Below are positions 11,360-26,300 of a stretch of DNA of 64,000 nucleotides, piece by piece. The number at the start of each line of letters is the position of its first letter. Positions within the stretch are counted from its first letter, which is position 1. The stretch comes from Megamerina dolium (taxonomy: Eukaryota > Arthropoda > Insecta > Diptera > Megamerinidae). Made by a program: the position numbers and the translations under genes. The notes beneath the pieces are model-generated. The model had not been told where the DNA came from. It saw only the letters and a program-made list of their open reading frames with translations, and made no database searches. Where the stretch lies: the NCBI GenBank assembly GCA_963854835.1, contig OY978525.1, positions 104,886,417 through 104,950,416 on the forward strand, in the 5' to 3' direction.

Positions 11360-14300
11360 ATCATTATATGTCAATATGTTATTTTATTTCGTTGAACTTA
11401 CATACGCATGGATGTGTTTATATGCTGCTCATAGATGTTGGACAAATATGGGGGTACTAACAACATTTCATGTAGTCGGTCCATATGAGCGGTTGTTATG
11501 TGCAAATGCAAATATACTTAATAATGTATGATTTTGGTTTATAACTTTGTACGTGCATGCGTACATAAGTATGATCTACTCGTACATGGGCATATATTAC
11601 TGTTACTGTTGGTGCTGGGTACATTTTATGAGCCTGCCACAAACATATACTACAGAGTTGCCTCTCTCTCTCTTAAAAGGTGTTGCATTAAAATGTTTTT
11701 AAGCTCAATTCCCCCTAAAGAAAAAAAAAAAAAACGAAACCAAAATAAAATTTAGAGAGTATACAAAATGGAGATGTAGGAGTACATGGTATAGAATAAG
11801 AAGAATAAGAACAAGAAGTAGAAATATGTTATGCTCGTTACATTACGTGATTTATAAATCAATTTAGTTGAAAGCATACAACAACGAAGTATGTATGTAC
11901 CTATGCATACATATACTTAAATGTATGTGTAGGGACATGTGTATAAGTTACTTGTACGCATAAGCATGAAGTATGGTTTGCTGGCAGTCAAACTATGTAG
12001 ATTTCTATATATAATAGTATTAAAATTTACAAATGTACAACATAACTAAAGTGAGTAGCTTACTATACTGACGTTGTGCTTGTTTTTCTTGTTATTGTTG
12101 TTGTTGCTGTTGTTACAAAACACTAGGCTGCCTGCTATCTTGCTACAATATAAACTTAAGTGCGACATGCACAACCAACAACCAACAACAACACAAACGC
12201 ACTCATACAGCAAACACACGTATGTCTTCCAATGACTACCAACCTATGTATGCATATGTTTGTTTGTATGCTTGTGGTGCGCCGTAAAATATGCAAACAT
12301 TTTTCATTTATTTCTTTTTGAAGCACTAAAAGCATTCTTCAAGTTAGGCCTGTTGCTGTATTGAGGTTTAGAAAATTCTGATTAAATTTACATGTATGCA
12401 TACGCACTTTGGTCCCTATTCATCTATATACATATGTTTCTATACAAATGTGTAGATACAAATACGTGCGCCTTTAGAGTCATGCGTGCGCTGCATTATG
12501 TTTTGTGTTTTACAAATAAAAAAAAAAAAATAGTACATAAAAAATTAAATAAAAATATAAAAATAAAAAATGCAAATTACATGTTTGTTAGAAAATTATT
12601 ACTTCCTACTATAATTGTGCAAGTCAGTTGAAGGAGCATACATAAGGCAATAATTATGATTGATTTGCATGATAAATTATATTCAAAATTATTATTAAAA
12701 AATGAACATATTGAAGCAAGTCCTATCATTACCTATATTCATTAGTTTAAGTAACATTTGTATTGTTTATTTTGTTATAAAATTAAAAGCCGTGGGAATT
12801 TGAAAGAAACTTGAACCATATTGGTTCAATATCGAATTAAAATTACAATTATTAAAAACGAATGGTGTGTAATCATTTTCAGTAAAAATATTTACATTAA
12901 AATTAAATAAAATTGGTTCAATATCGAATTGAAATTGATTAAAAACTGCGTATTCATTATTACATTTTAACATTAAAATAATAAAAAATTAAATAAACCG
13001 CAGAATCAAATAAAAAAAAAATAAAAAAAATATCAATCACATATTGTTTGTGTGCCAACCTATTGAGTTCATCCACAATGACAAGATGCCTGATCTGACC
13101 AAAAGTATTTGGGTACCTTATCGATATCAATCAATAGCATGCAAAATAAATCTTAAACTATTTAATGTTAATAAATACAAAAATAAAATTTTAATTTAAA
13201 CAAAAACAACAACAAAAAGATAAAATAAGCAACGAATGGAAAACAAATTGAATGAATTCTCTACATCTCTGCTCCCCTACTCTTAATTACTTATAAACAT
13301 AGGTTATGGATGTTCACACTTCTAATCAGATTAGCGTGGAAATGTGCAAATAGTAAAGTTTTACAACACACACACACACACACACACAAATATATATATA
13401 GAAAGAGAAAGACAGAGATTGGAGGAGTATTTATGCAATTTGTTGTTCAGTTCTTGTTTTTATTTAATTTTATTTCTCAAAGCAAATAAAATGAACTCAT
13501 GTACATGCGAACACTTCATTCATACTTTCTGAAATCGCTGCTTCTGGTTGTCGTACCATTATCACTGTAGTGGATAGTATAATTTATACTATGCACATAC
13601 TAACTACCATAGGCAACTATTTGGGCACATAGTATATGTATTAAATTACATAATAGACATAGAATATATGAAAAAAAATTAAAAATGGAAAAGAGAAAGG
13701 TAGAAAAATAGAAATGATATGAAATACATTCGTATGAAGGAAATATTAGTCATCGTTGACGTTAGAGAATGACAACGTCAACGTCTAATCTTGTTGTCCA
13801 TGATGTCCTTTTACTTTTGCAAGTAGTCGTATTGTATATAGTGCTTGCGGCAATATAAGCATTTACACACATACATGTACATATACATACAATATACATA
13901 TAGTACGTGTAGATAAATTAATTTTGTTTGTCTTTCCGACAGTTAGTTTTATTTTTTATAAAAGTTGTTGGTACGTATTTCTGACACCTATCATACTGTT
14001 GATGATGACGGCGATGATGATGATAATAATCAGAGTTGCTCTTTTAGTTGCTATATTATATACAGGGTGGCTGATGTATCCTGATGTATTCCTCTATTTG
14101 TGTTCACACTATGGCTTCTAGATTGACACATTTAACCGAATAATACCGCAACAAAAATTTTTTTTTTGAGAAATTTTTCATTAATGTCTTTTATAGGCCA
14201 TTAAAGCGTGATCGTTTCACTTGAGGAAAAAATACTTTTGAATTTGTCTCAACAGAACTTCTGCACTGAAGTACCAGGCAATTTCACCAATTTTCTGATT

Positions 14301-17300
14301 TGACTTCAAACTCCCATTGAGACGAAAATGTGTTGAGATTCGATCTCTACTGGACCGCGATGAACTTAAAATCTTTTTTTTTAAAGACAAATTAATGTCG
14401 AAATTTTTTTGCAATATCGAAAATATTGAAAAAAAAAATTCTTTTGTACTGAAAACAAAATTTTCGACATTAGTGCAAATAGTTTACAATTAATATCGAA
14501 AACATAAATCCATACATTATTTTTTTGCAACAATATCGAGAAATGGTGAATGAATTAACGTCGAAATTTTTTTGCTATATCAAAAATATTGAAAAAAAAA
14601 AGAAATTATTTTGCACTGAAAACAACATTTTCGACATTAGTGCAAATATTTTACAATTAATATCGAAAATCTAAATGCATACAATATTTCATTTTTTTTT
14701 GCAACAATATCGAAAACCAAAATATACATATTTGTATTGTATAAACTTGCTTTTTATGTTTCTTATGGTTTATTAATTAATTTTCCCTGAATTCCTTTGT
14801 CTGCACTGAACCAAAAAAACAAATATTTTAAACATTTTTGTAATAATGTCGAAAAACGAATACTTTATATCTTTTTTTCGACATTATTTCGATATTTCAT
14901 TACTGGATCGGTCGAAAAACGACACATAGTTTTTCGACATTATTGCAACAACTGTTCGAAATTACTTCATATTGGCGTTGAACACCATTCGAGAGGAAAT
15001 TGAAAATTCTTGAGGTGGTAAAAATTTGATATAAAAAAAAAGTTCTGACAAAATTTCGAAAATGGAAAATATAGAATGGAAAATATGTACGCCTATTAAC
15101 TATATAGAATATAGTTAATAGGCGTACAAACTACAACTTTAAACAAGATCAACAAAATCGTTCATCATCTATCTGTTTGGGGTGGTGCAGACTGGTCTAA
15201 ACTCCATTTTTACAGAAATTAGTTACTTCAAGTTATGGCAGTACATTTGAATTCTGACATTATCGATCGAAATTGCATAAATTTCAATATCATAATTTAC
15301 AAGATAACGAGAATTTATCATCATTCTCTTGGCATCATTTGTTACCCGGTATACGAACGTATTTGTGTTGTCGCATAGTTTTTATTTACATCGTTTTTTA
15401 CATCATACATTCATCACACATTTACGGTGTTACGCGCTTACAAATGTTAGGTCAACCATGTGATCCGCTTGTGAGCAGTGTAGTGTAAAAAGTATTTAAA
15501 TTTAGTAATATATCTTTGAATCCCTCTGACAGATTGTAGACAGACAGGTATTTAGTGTGGTTGCAACATGGTCAACATTTAATTATATCATTACTTTTTA
15601 TGCAAATAAACAAAAATTAAATAAAGATTTTTCAAATTCAAAGCATATATAGTATTTTACGTACTCACACATACAAATTTCTATCTGTACTGTATAAAGT
15701 CTTTTTAACGTTTCACACTTAGACGACATACAAGTACAACCATTCGTAATGTCTGCATGTATATAAATGTGCATGCTCGTATATTTGTATATGCAAATCT
15801 ATATGTATATTCTCCTTTCTAGATGTCTGTCTATCTATATGTCTGCCTGATTGTATACTTTGTGTTGTAGAACAATAAATAGCAAGTGCTTATTTTACTC
15901 TAATAAACTTCAAACATTTTCAACACATCATCGCTTCAAGTGTTGTTTTCCTCCAAAAGTGGTGTCACTAACAGTAACATCAATTGTATATGTATTTCTT
16001 GATATCCTTTCACATATACAGATATATTCATTTACAATAACATATATATATGTTATATTCCACTCAATGAAGCGTTAGGTTGTTATGTACTTGCTTCTTT
16101 TGAAAGTAAAATGATTTGCTTTTGTCTAAGTGAATCACTTTGGTTCTTCATCTTCTGCTTCTCGAACATATTCATTATGTACACATTGTCACAACTAATT
16201 TTCTATAGACAAAATCATCTCCTTAATGATCATGATGTTGTATTTTGTCATTATGAAGAAGTATACTTTAACTTGCATCAACATACATATCTACCTGAAA
16301 TAAATGTGGTGTTTCTCTATGTGTGTGTGTGTGTGTGTGTGTGTTCTTTTCAATTAAGACTTTCTTCAAAGCTATCATCAAAATAATGCCATAGGCATAT
16401 GTACTTACATGTTCATATATGCTGTCTATTACTTAAGCAAAACATTGGATGCATATTATTTTGCTATTGCCATTATTCTTTGTCTGTCTACAATTGAGCT
16501 CTGCGGTATCAAAAACACACACCATGTATACCATTGTCAATATGTGTAAAAGTTTTTCTAATTTATAGCAAAAAAAAATATAAAATTATTTAATTTTATT
16601 TAAATATTTCTCTTCCACATATTGTAACTATGCATTTTATAATGAATCCTTTTGAATATTGAATTGAACCCGGTATTAAGACTTTCTGCAAAACATTAAA
16701 GAAATCCTGCAAAAAATAGAAAGTTTACTAGTCGATTAGCATATACAGCGCACGCTCGATAACGTGAACTAATTAAAACCAAGGCTGTTCACGTTATCAA
16801 AAGTGTTCACGTTTTCGAATAGCAAAAAAGTCTATAGTCAATACATATTAACATGTTTAAATTCATATTTTATTGTACATTAATTTGCTCGCTAAAGATA
16901 TGGATTATACATTTGAGATCATTTTTTTATTTAAAAAAATCAGTCATTTTTTTCTGTGTCTTCTGTTTTTCTACTAGTTGAAATACGGCTTTCTCCCTTA
17001 GGCGTTTCAGTACATTTATATCATATATCATTCATTCTTCATGACTAGCCCATAGCACCGCTTTGTTAAAAATCTTATAGAGCTTTCTTGCCTTGTTCAC
17101 GTTTTAGAATGGTCAATGTAAAAAAAAGTTTGTTCACGTTTTGGGGTGTTCATGTTTTAGAGTGTTCACGTTATCGAGCGTGCGCTGTAGTTAGATCCAA
17201 TAAGTAAATATCTGCAGTATTTTTTCTATTTGAAAATAGATTTCCAAGCTCGTTTGCTACTCTCTCCTTTCAATTTTTAAGTTTGGGATGAGAATCAATT

Positions 17301-20300
17301 CTACCCTCGAAGTGGATCTAATATATGGAATATACGGTATATGGAAAAATATACCAAGATTTCAAATTGTAATGGAAATTCTGCTGTAGTTTTTCTACAA
17401 TGCTTTTCACTGCTTTATGTTAGTGTTTCTTTCGATATGTCGGCAATACATATGGCCATAATTTGTATGGGAAAAAACACAATCGTTTTTTGAGAGACAC
17501 CCTCTAGAAACGTAAAGTTACAAAAAAAAAAAAAAATTAAAAATAAAAAAATACTAAATATAAAATTTTACGCCGATCGAAGAAGGTTTAGAGCTTCCGG
17601 CTAAAGTGTCAAGTATGCTGATAAAATACAACGACCACCAGCTCGCGATTACCCATATCAAGAGCTGCTAAACTGAAATTATGTTTAAAAAATTTAAAAC
17701 AATTAATGTGAAGAAATACTTTAGCAAAGTGAAATTCATGTAAAATAAATTTTTGCTTAATTTTATAGAATTTTGTCTTTTATCGTTACAGCGCACGCTC
17801 GATAACGTGAACTAATTAAAACCAAGGCTGTTCACGTTATCAAAAGTGTTCACGTTTTCGAATAGCAAAAAAGTCTATAGTCAATACATATTAACATGTT
17901 TAAATTCATATTTTATTGTACATTAATTTGCTCGCTAAAGATATGGATTATACATTTGAGATCATTTTTTTATTTAAAAAAATCAGTCATTTTTTTCTGT
18001 GTCTTCTGTTTTTCTACTAGTTGAAATACGGCTTTCTCCCTTAGGCGTTTCAGTACATTTATATCATATATCATTCATTCTTCATGACTAGCCCATAGCA
18101 CCGCTTTGTTAAAAATCTTATAGAGCTTTCTTGCCTTGTTCACGTTTTAGAATGGTCAATGTAAAAAAAAGTTTGTTCACGTTTTGGGGTGTTCATGTTT
18201 TAGAGTGTTCACGTTATCGAGCGTGCGCTGTAGTTAGATCCAATAAGTAAATATCTGCAGTATTTTTTCTATTTGAAAATAGATTTCCAAGCTCGTTTGC
18301 TACTCTCTCCTTTCAATTTTTAAGTTTGGGATGAGAATCAATTCTACCCTCGAAGTGGATCTAATATATGGAATATACGGTATATGGAAAAATATACCAA
18401 GATTTCAAATTGTAATGGAAATTCTGCTGTAGTTTTTCTACAATGCTTTTCACTGCTTTATGTTAGTGTTTCTTTCGATATGTCGGCAATACATATGGCC
18501 ATAATTTGTATGGGAAAAAACACAATCGTTTTTTGAGAGACACCCTCTAGAAACGTAAAGTTACAAAAAAAAAAAAAAATTAAAAATAAAAAAATACTAA
18601 ATATAAAATTTTACGCCGATCGAAGAAGGTTTAGAGCTTCCGGCTAAAGTGTCAAGTATGCTGATAAAATACAACGACCACCAGCTCGCGATTACCCATA
18701 TCAAGAGCTGCTAAACTGAAATTATGTTTAAAAAATTTAAAACAATTAATGTGAAGAAATACTTTAGCAAAGTGAAATTCATGTAAAATAAATTTTTGCT
18801 TAATTTTATAGAATTTTGTCTTTTATCGTTACAGCGCACGCTCGATAACGTGAACTAATTAAAACCAAGGCTGTTCACGTTATCAAAAGTGTTCACGTTT
18901 TCGAATAGCAAAAAAGTCTATAGTCAATACATATTAACATGTTTAAATTCATATTTTATTGTACATTAATTTGCTCGCTAAAGATATGGATTATACATTT
19001 GAGATCATTTTTTTATTTAAAAAAATCAGTCATTTTTTTCTGTGTCTTCTGTTTTTCTACTAGTTGAAATACGGCTTTCTCCCTTAGGCGTTTCAGTACA
19101 TTTATATCATATATCATTCATTCTTCATGACTAGCCCATAGCACCGCTTTGTTAAAAATCTTATAGAGCTTTCTTGCCTTGTTCACGTTTTAGAATGGTC
19201 AATGTAAAAAAAAGTTTGTTCACGTTTTGGGGTGTTCATGTTTTAGAGTGTTCACGTTATCGAGCGTGCGCTGTAGTTAGATCCAATAAGTAAATATCTG
19301 CAGTATTTTTTCTATTTGAAAATAGATTTCCAAGCTCGTTTGCTACTCTCTCCTTTCAATTTTTAAGTTTGGGATGAGAATCAATTCTACCCTCGAAGTG
19401 GATCTAATATATGGAATATACGGTATATGGAAAAATATACCAAGATTTCAAATTGTAATGGAAATTCTGCTGTAGTTTTTCTACAATGCTTTTCACTGCT
19501 TTATGTTAGTGTTTCTTTCGATATGTCGGCAATACATATGGCCATAATTTGTATGGGAAAAAACACAATCGTTTTTTGAGAGACACCCTCTAGAAACGTA
19601 AAGTTACAAAAAAAAAAAAAATTAAAAATAAAAAAATACTAAATATAAAATTTTACGCCGATCGAAGAAGGTTTAGAGCTTCCGGCTAAAGTGTCAAGTA
19701 TGCTGATAAAATACAACGACCACCAGCTCGCGATTACCCATATCAAGAGCTGCTAAACTGAAATTATGTTTAAAAAATTTAAAACAATTAATGTGAAGAA
19801 ATACTTTAGCAAAGTGAAATTCATGTAAAATAAATTTTTGCTTAATTTTATAGAATTTTGTCTTTTATCGTTACAGCGCACGCTCGATAACGTGAACTAA
19901 TTAAAACCAAGGCTGTTCACGTTATCAAAAGTGTTCACGTTTTCGAATAGCAAAAAAGTCTATAGTCAATACATATTAACATGTTTAAATTCATATTTTA
20001 TTGTACATTAATTTGCTCGCTAAAGATATGGATTATACATTTGAGATCATTTTTTTATTTAAAAAAATCAGTCATTTTTTTCTGTGTCTTCTGTTTTTCT
20101 ACTAGTTGAAATACGGCTTTCTCCCTTAGGCGTTTCAGTACATTTATATCATATATCATTCATTATTCATGACTAGCCCATAGCACCGCTTTGTTAAAAA
20201 TCTTATAGAGCTTTCTTGCCTTGTTCACGTTTTAGAATGGTCAATGTAAAAAAAAGTTTGTTCACGTTTTGGGGTGTTCATGTTTTAGAGTGTTCACGTT

Positions 20301-23300
20301 ATCGAGCGTGCGCTGTATTTACCTCACGCTTCTGACCATTATTAGAGTTTTGATAATGTAAATATCTAATGCATTGACTGCAATGTTGTTTGAAAAATAA
20401 AAAAGAGTGGTAACTAATATTTTTTGTACATTATATGATCTTATTTTTAGAAAAATACAAATTTTTCGAATTTTGGGGTCAAATCGCAACTTCAAAATTT
20501 TATCCGTTTGATTAAAAATTTTATATTTAATGGATTTTTAGGTAACGTCACATTTCTAAAGAGCGTCCGAACAATATCGACAATTTCAAATATAGCGGAC
20601 ACCTTAATATACATATACATACATGATTAACACTTACATACTATGAAGAACTCGTTGGGCAGCTGTTACTGTTATACGTAATGTATAACCGGTAATCTCG
20701 GCCACCAGTCCGGAGCCGAATGGGGCTGAAACTGGTAGTAGCTTCGGCTACGAGGTCTTACCAAAAGACTTTAAATTTGGTTCCACGGGTGATTAGGTTG
20801 GAGTCCGTGGTAACCCAAAGAACACGCGAGTAGAGTATTCCACGTCAATGGCGCGGGATACTCGATGTGGAGCTGCATTGCAACCAGGGTGCTGACCCCT
20901 TAGATCAGAAAAGGTTTTAGTTAGGCCTCGATCCCCACCAAGGAGGCGAGTACGTCCATTCAACGTGCCCCAATTGATACCGTAGGAACCTGTAGATTAG
21001 TTTCTGATTTTCCAATCCTACGGGGTGCTTATCAACGCTTTAATTTGATACGCTTTGTCCGTCGTGAGATTAGGCTATCAGGCAGGTGCTTACGATAAAC
21101 ACTGCTCAATTGTTGTACAACCGGTACGTGTTAAGTTTGGACATCAATGAAAGGACCAACATTTGCTACAACACCTATCTGAACTTAATCATAGAGATAT
21201 AACGGAAGAAACCTTTCGCCAATGTTCCGTTCCAGTACTGTTGTGAGTGTTAAATTTGGACAATATTGAAGGGCTCATACTTACGAGTATACTGGACTAT
21301 TTTGAAAATCGGAATCTTTGTGGAATCAAATTTTTATTGTCTTAAAAATTCCTATTGGCTTACCGTGGATACTGTTTGAAGAAATCAATCTCTATCTTTC
21401 TATTGATATCTATTTTAAGATTTACAAACTTTTCTTGGCAGCATCTCTGTTCAATTAAAGACGGTGTTAGATAGAAATTAACAGTTTTGTCTCTCAGGAA
21501 ACCAGATTAGGGACCTGAAACTGCAGATTATTCTGAGATAAAGTAACTCCCTGCAGTGTACCTGGAAGACAAAAAATGTATTTACCTGTTTATATATTTA
21601 AAACCAACATTTTTGGAATAGCAGTAAATAAAATGAATAGATTTTTTATGTATTTTTATGTAATCTTTTATACAAATGTCTCTATAACTATATTATATAA
21701 TTGTCACTATGAAGTGAAAAGTAATGCATATTATATTAAAATGTCACTCTCGAACAAAATAATCTGATTTGATCAATCTTAACTATTATAATTCGTACAG
21801 CATTCGCAAAAAAAAAAACCAAGTGCATGCAAACTTTATGCACCCATCTTCGTGATATCATTCAGACAATTTATACATACATGTTTGAAAATTATACTTT
21901 AAGTATTTTCTAAATGTTAATGCTAACAAGTTGAATATCAATTGTCAAATGTTAATTGAAATGTCAACGTTTGTATGTGATATGTTGGTTAAAAAGTAAA
22001 AAAGTAGTTCGTTTGCTAAAATAATGGATATTGTAATATATACCAATATCTAATAATATTCATATATATCCTTATGTCTTATATTTATGTTATTATTCGT
22101 TCACATTCTAATTTTGATTTTTTCCCCTCTTAGCGTGATGTTATTAATCTGGAACCCACACGCGATGATGTTGTCAGTTGTGTATCAAAAGGAAAAAGTC
22201 AGGTAAGAAATGTATAATTTAATGTGATTTTTCTTTTTATTTCGACAATTTTTTTACATTTGACGTTTTTTTTTTTGGAATACAACTAATATGAGTGTAA
22301 TATAGGAATCAATATGGAAAAGGATTTACATATATAAGAATATATGTATACTTTTCCTCCTTTTTGCATGAAATAGTAAATCTATAAACCAGCAATTCTT
22401 AAAATTTGAATTACGATGAAGATGTAATACTTATGATTATATTATGGGTATGAATCGACTACTTTCAGCTAGAATATTTTAATTTATCTACAGATTTCTA
22501 TTTTAAATGTGAATTAAATTCAGTCCAAAATTAATATAAACATTAAATTTAGTTTAACCTACTATCAATAACAGTCTAAGCTCCTACAGAAAATCTGGCT
22601 CTAATAGCATTAAAACGAATTTTTAGTCAATAGCCCATTTTAGAAATACGTTATTTTTCTAACGTATTTTTTCACTTCATTATAGAATTGTTAGATGTAA
22701 AATATTGGGTGTTCGAATAAGTTCAGTAACAAATTGCCGATAGATGGCTCTAAGGTGTAACATCTCTGGTAATATTAATTGCATGGCTGGCTATACTCTA
22801 TAACTTGTTTGAAAGATGACATTTTAAGCTTCATTTTGTTAGAAGACATTATTATGTAAAATCGCATTATTCTGTGAAAAGTTATTTACATTTAAAAATG
22901 AGTGAAAATTCGGAACATTATAGTCATATTTTACTTTTCTATTATATAAAAGGCAAGAATGTGTCGCAGGCTGCAGAAAAAATTGGTGTTTACGGAGACG
23001 ATGCTGTAGCTAGAAAAACAGCGAAAAAGAGTTGCTTGCTAATTTTGATGTTGGGTGACACATAAATTAACAGTGACAAATTTAATGGACCGAATTTCCA
23101 TTTGCGATTCACTGCTAAAACGGAACGAAATTGAACGACATCTGAAGAGAATGATTACGGACGATGAAAGGTGGATCACGAACGACAATATTGTGCGAAA
23201 AAGATCATGTACGAAGCGAGGTGAAGCTTCGCAAACGGTGGCAAAGCCAGGATTGACACCAAAATGCTGTGTTACTGGTGGGATTGAAAGGGAATTGTTC

Positions 23301-26300
23301 ATTATGAGCTTCCACAACCTGGTCAAATGATTGATTCTGATCTCTACTGTCAACAATAAACGAGAATATAGCGAGCAATTCAATTAAAACGGCCAGAATT
23401 GATCAACAAAAAAGATGTGTTCCATATACGCCAGACTACACACATCTTTGACGACCCGGCAGAAACTGAAAGAGCTTGTCTGGAAAGTTTTGATGCATAT
23501 AGCCCGTACGTTGCACCTTCAGATTATTATTTGTTTCGATCTCTGCAGAACTCTCTTTTAATGGTGTAAATTTAAATTCTATAGATGCCTGCAAAATGCA
23601 CTTGGATCATTTTTTCGCTCAAAAACTCCAGAAGTTCTACACAGATGGAATAATGGCCTAAAATGACAAAAGATTATCAATCAAAATGGCACATATTTAG
23701 TGGCTCGTTTCAAATATAATAAAAAAATGTTTCATTTTGAATTAAATTTGTAACCGAACTTTTTCGTAAAACCAATAGTTTAAGAAAATACACATAATTA
23801 TAGTGAAGATTTAACACATTCTTTATTTCCACAATCCTAAGACAGACCACAAAGAGGATATCTCTACAGTTCTACACAGATATCATTCATGTCAAAGCAG
23901 AAACAGAATTTAGTGAGGCAGGCCTTTTTCAGAGCAAAAAGCCTATTAACTGATTTCTATATCGATAGATTATTCTCCATATATCTCGTTTGACAAAAGA
24001 AAAATGAAGAAGAACAAGAAGAAGAAGCCTCTAAAGAGATTTTGCTATTCAATAGTTCTATTTTTATACGCTGCATAATGCAATATGCATGGTATATTCA
24101 TTTCGGTCAGATGTTTGTGTCCACTTGAAGGAATCTCCGGAGATATAGACATGGATATATATTCGTGATCAGCGTCGATTAAATTTTCGATTTAACGATG
24201 TCCGTCCGTCCGTCCGTCCGTCCGTCCGTCTGTCTGTCACCTGGCTGGTTCGCACGATAACTTGAGTAAATATTGAGCTATTTCGATGAAATTTGGCATA
24301 AGTAATCTATGATCCAAGGGTACGGAGGGGATTGATATTGGGCATGATCGGTCAATAACCACGCCCACACCAAGCATTCAAAGCGACTAACCTCGAAATT
24401 TTCAAAATCTTTAACTTGCTATAACTCACATAATATACCACTTGGGACAACAATATTTTGCACATAGAGTTATATTATACTACTATATAACCTCGCCAAA
24501 AGTGGGTGAGTGTCTACAAAGTGTCTGTACTTCTTTTAAATTGAAACTGCTGTAACTTCTATAATCTTCTGTCTAGAATAACCATAATTGACACTTAGAT
24601 TAACACGGTAGTCGGAAATGATATGGCAGAAAATCAATGTGCCACGCCCACTCCTTTTTGGGTCTCCCATATAAAGTTGCGGAAATTAAAAAAAATGTTA
24701 CCGGTTATAACTTGCAAACTATTCAACGTAGAATAACGAGATTTAAGGTGTGGATTAGTATTGTACGAGCAACTAGGCTCACAGAAAATGGGCGCACCAC
24801 GCCCACTGTTTATCGTAGCCCCCATACAAATTTTAAATTGAAACAGCTGTAACTTCGGCAATCTACTGTCTAGAATAACCATAATTGACACTTAAATTAA
24901 TATCGTAGTCGGCAAAAATCTGGCAGAAAATCAGTGTGCCACGCCCACTCCTTCATGGGTCTCCCATACAAAGTCGAGTGAATTAAACTAAAATTTTAAG
25001 CTCCATAGCTTACAAACCATTTAGCCTAGGGCAACGAGACTTAGGGTATGGATTAGTATTGTACGAGCAACTAGGCTCAGAGAAAATGGGCGCACCACGC
25101 CCAGTGTTTATCGTAGCCCCCATACAAATTTTAAATTGAAACAGCTGTAACTTAGGCAATCTTATGTCTACAATAACCATAATTGACACTTAAATTAATA
25201 TCGTAGTCGGAAATAATCTGGCGAAAAATCAGCGTACCACGCCCACTTCTTATTGGGGCTCCCATACAAAGTTGAGGAAATTAAACAAAAATGTTAACCA
25301 CCATAACTTAGAAACTATTCAACTTAGGACACCAAATTTAAGGTGTGGATTAACATTGGAAAATTAATTGGATTTACTAGAAAGTGGTAAGCCACGCCCA
25401 CTTTTTATATAGCTCCCATACTAAGCCTCGGAATTATCTTAAAATCCTTTTACTTCGTCAAAGTCAACCATATTTCGGGTGTAAATTAGTAGTATATGCA
25501 AAAATTGTTTCTCGAAAAGTGGAAATAAAAGAAAAGTTGGATATTCGAGTAAACTTTTTATATACAAATCTACATATGCAGGGTATAGTTTGGTCGGCCC
25601 CAGCCGACTGTAAGGAGATTTTTTTGCTTTAATTTATATTGAAGTTATATACGTATTGAATTTGTGTGCTCATTCACTAGATGTTACCATCATTATTCAC
25701 ATACTTTTTTTGCATTAGTTTCTCTTTTGCATGCCGCTTTTGCAATTGAAAAGTAAGACTTTGAGCTTTATTAAAAGCCACAAAATATGAATACAAGATG
25801 TGCGCTAAGTAAATTCAATTTTTACAATCCTATGTACTTTAATATCACCATACAAATATCATAGCTTCCTATCAAAATATAGTAGATTTATATATAAAGG
25901 GTACATACATATGTGGTACATGCATGTTGTAGGTGTGCACCTATCTACACATACATATACATAAGTACTACAGATATGTCTGCTATCTCAAATACTTGCA
26001 GCTCCAAATATGTATATACACACATGTATGTGTGATGTGAATGCAAGTCAATTTGATGCCGAATATCCCTTTAAGGATATTGTAAGGGTGTATGCAAGGA
26101 CATGAGGCAAGCCTGATTGATTTTTATATCATGCAATGAATGCAATGCATTTTTTTTTTCGCATTACATTGACTAGCTGCTTTCTGCTTACGATCTCTAT
26201 ACTATAAATACATGCAGTATACATATGTATATGTACAATATATCCTGTCAAGATTTTAGTTCATTCATATTATTTTATACGTTTCGTATTGCAAGCACAC

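Larger units (their letters stand above)
16746..20315 (+). repeat. Tandem array: four 442-bp MITEs and three 601-bp spacers (period 1,043 bp)
   Basis: Repeat starts at 16,746, 17,789, 18,832 and 19,874 give periods of 1,043, 1,043 and 1,042 bp. Units are almost identical: the only differences noted are one A fewer in the poly-A of the last spacer and a C-to-A change near 20,164. The array begins and ends exactly at MITE termini, and the outer flanks are unrelated to each other and to the spacer. Confidence 0.93.

Noticed and set aside
12767..12973. Asn/Phe-rich minus-strand ORF of 68 codons
   Set aside because: It is created by a short AT-rich duplication with no motif and no splice sites.
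13751..13782. Short inverted repeat GTTGACGTT / AACGTCAAC
   Set aside because: Nine-base arms in a 3-kb AT-rich intron can arise by chance. No promoter or gene is nearby.
16746..20315. CRISPR-like or satellite array
   Set aside because: The repeat is a 442-bp element with inverted termini and a 601-bp spacer that is itself repeated, so the CRISPR pattern does not apply. Four units are too few for a satellite proper.
23039..23383. Minus-strand 114-codon ORF
   Set aside because: It lies antisense to mariner transposase relics that give recognisable motifs on the plus strand.
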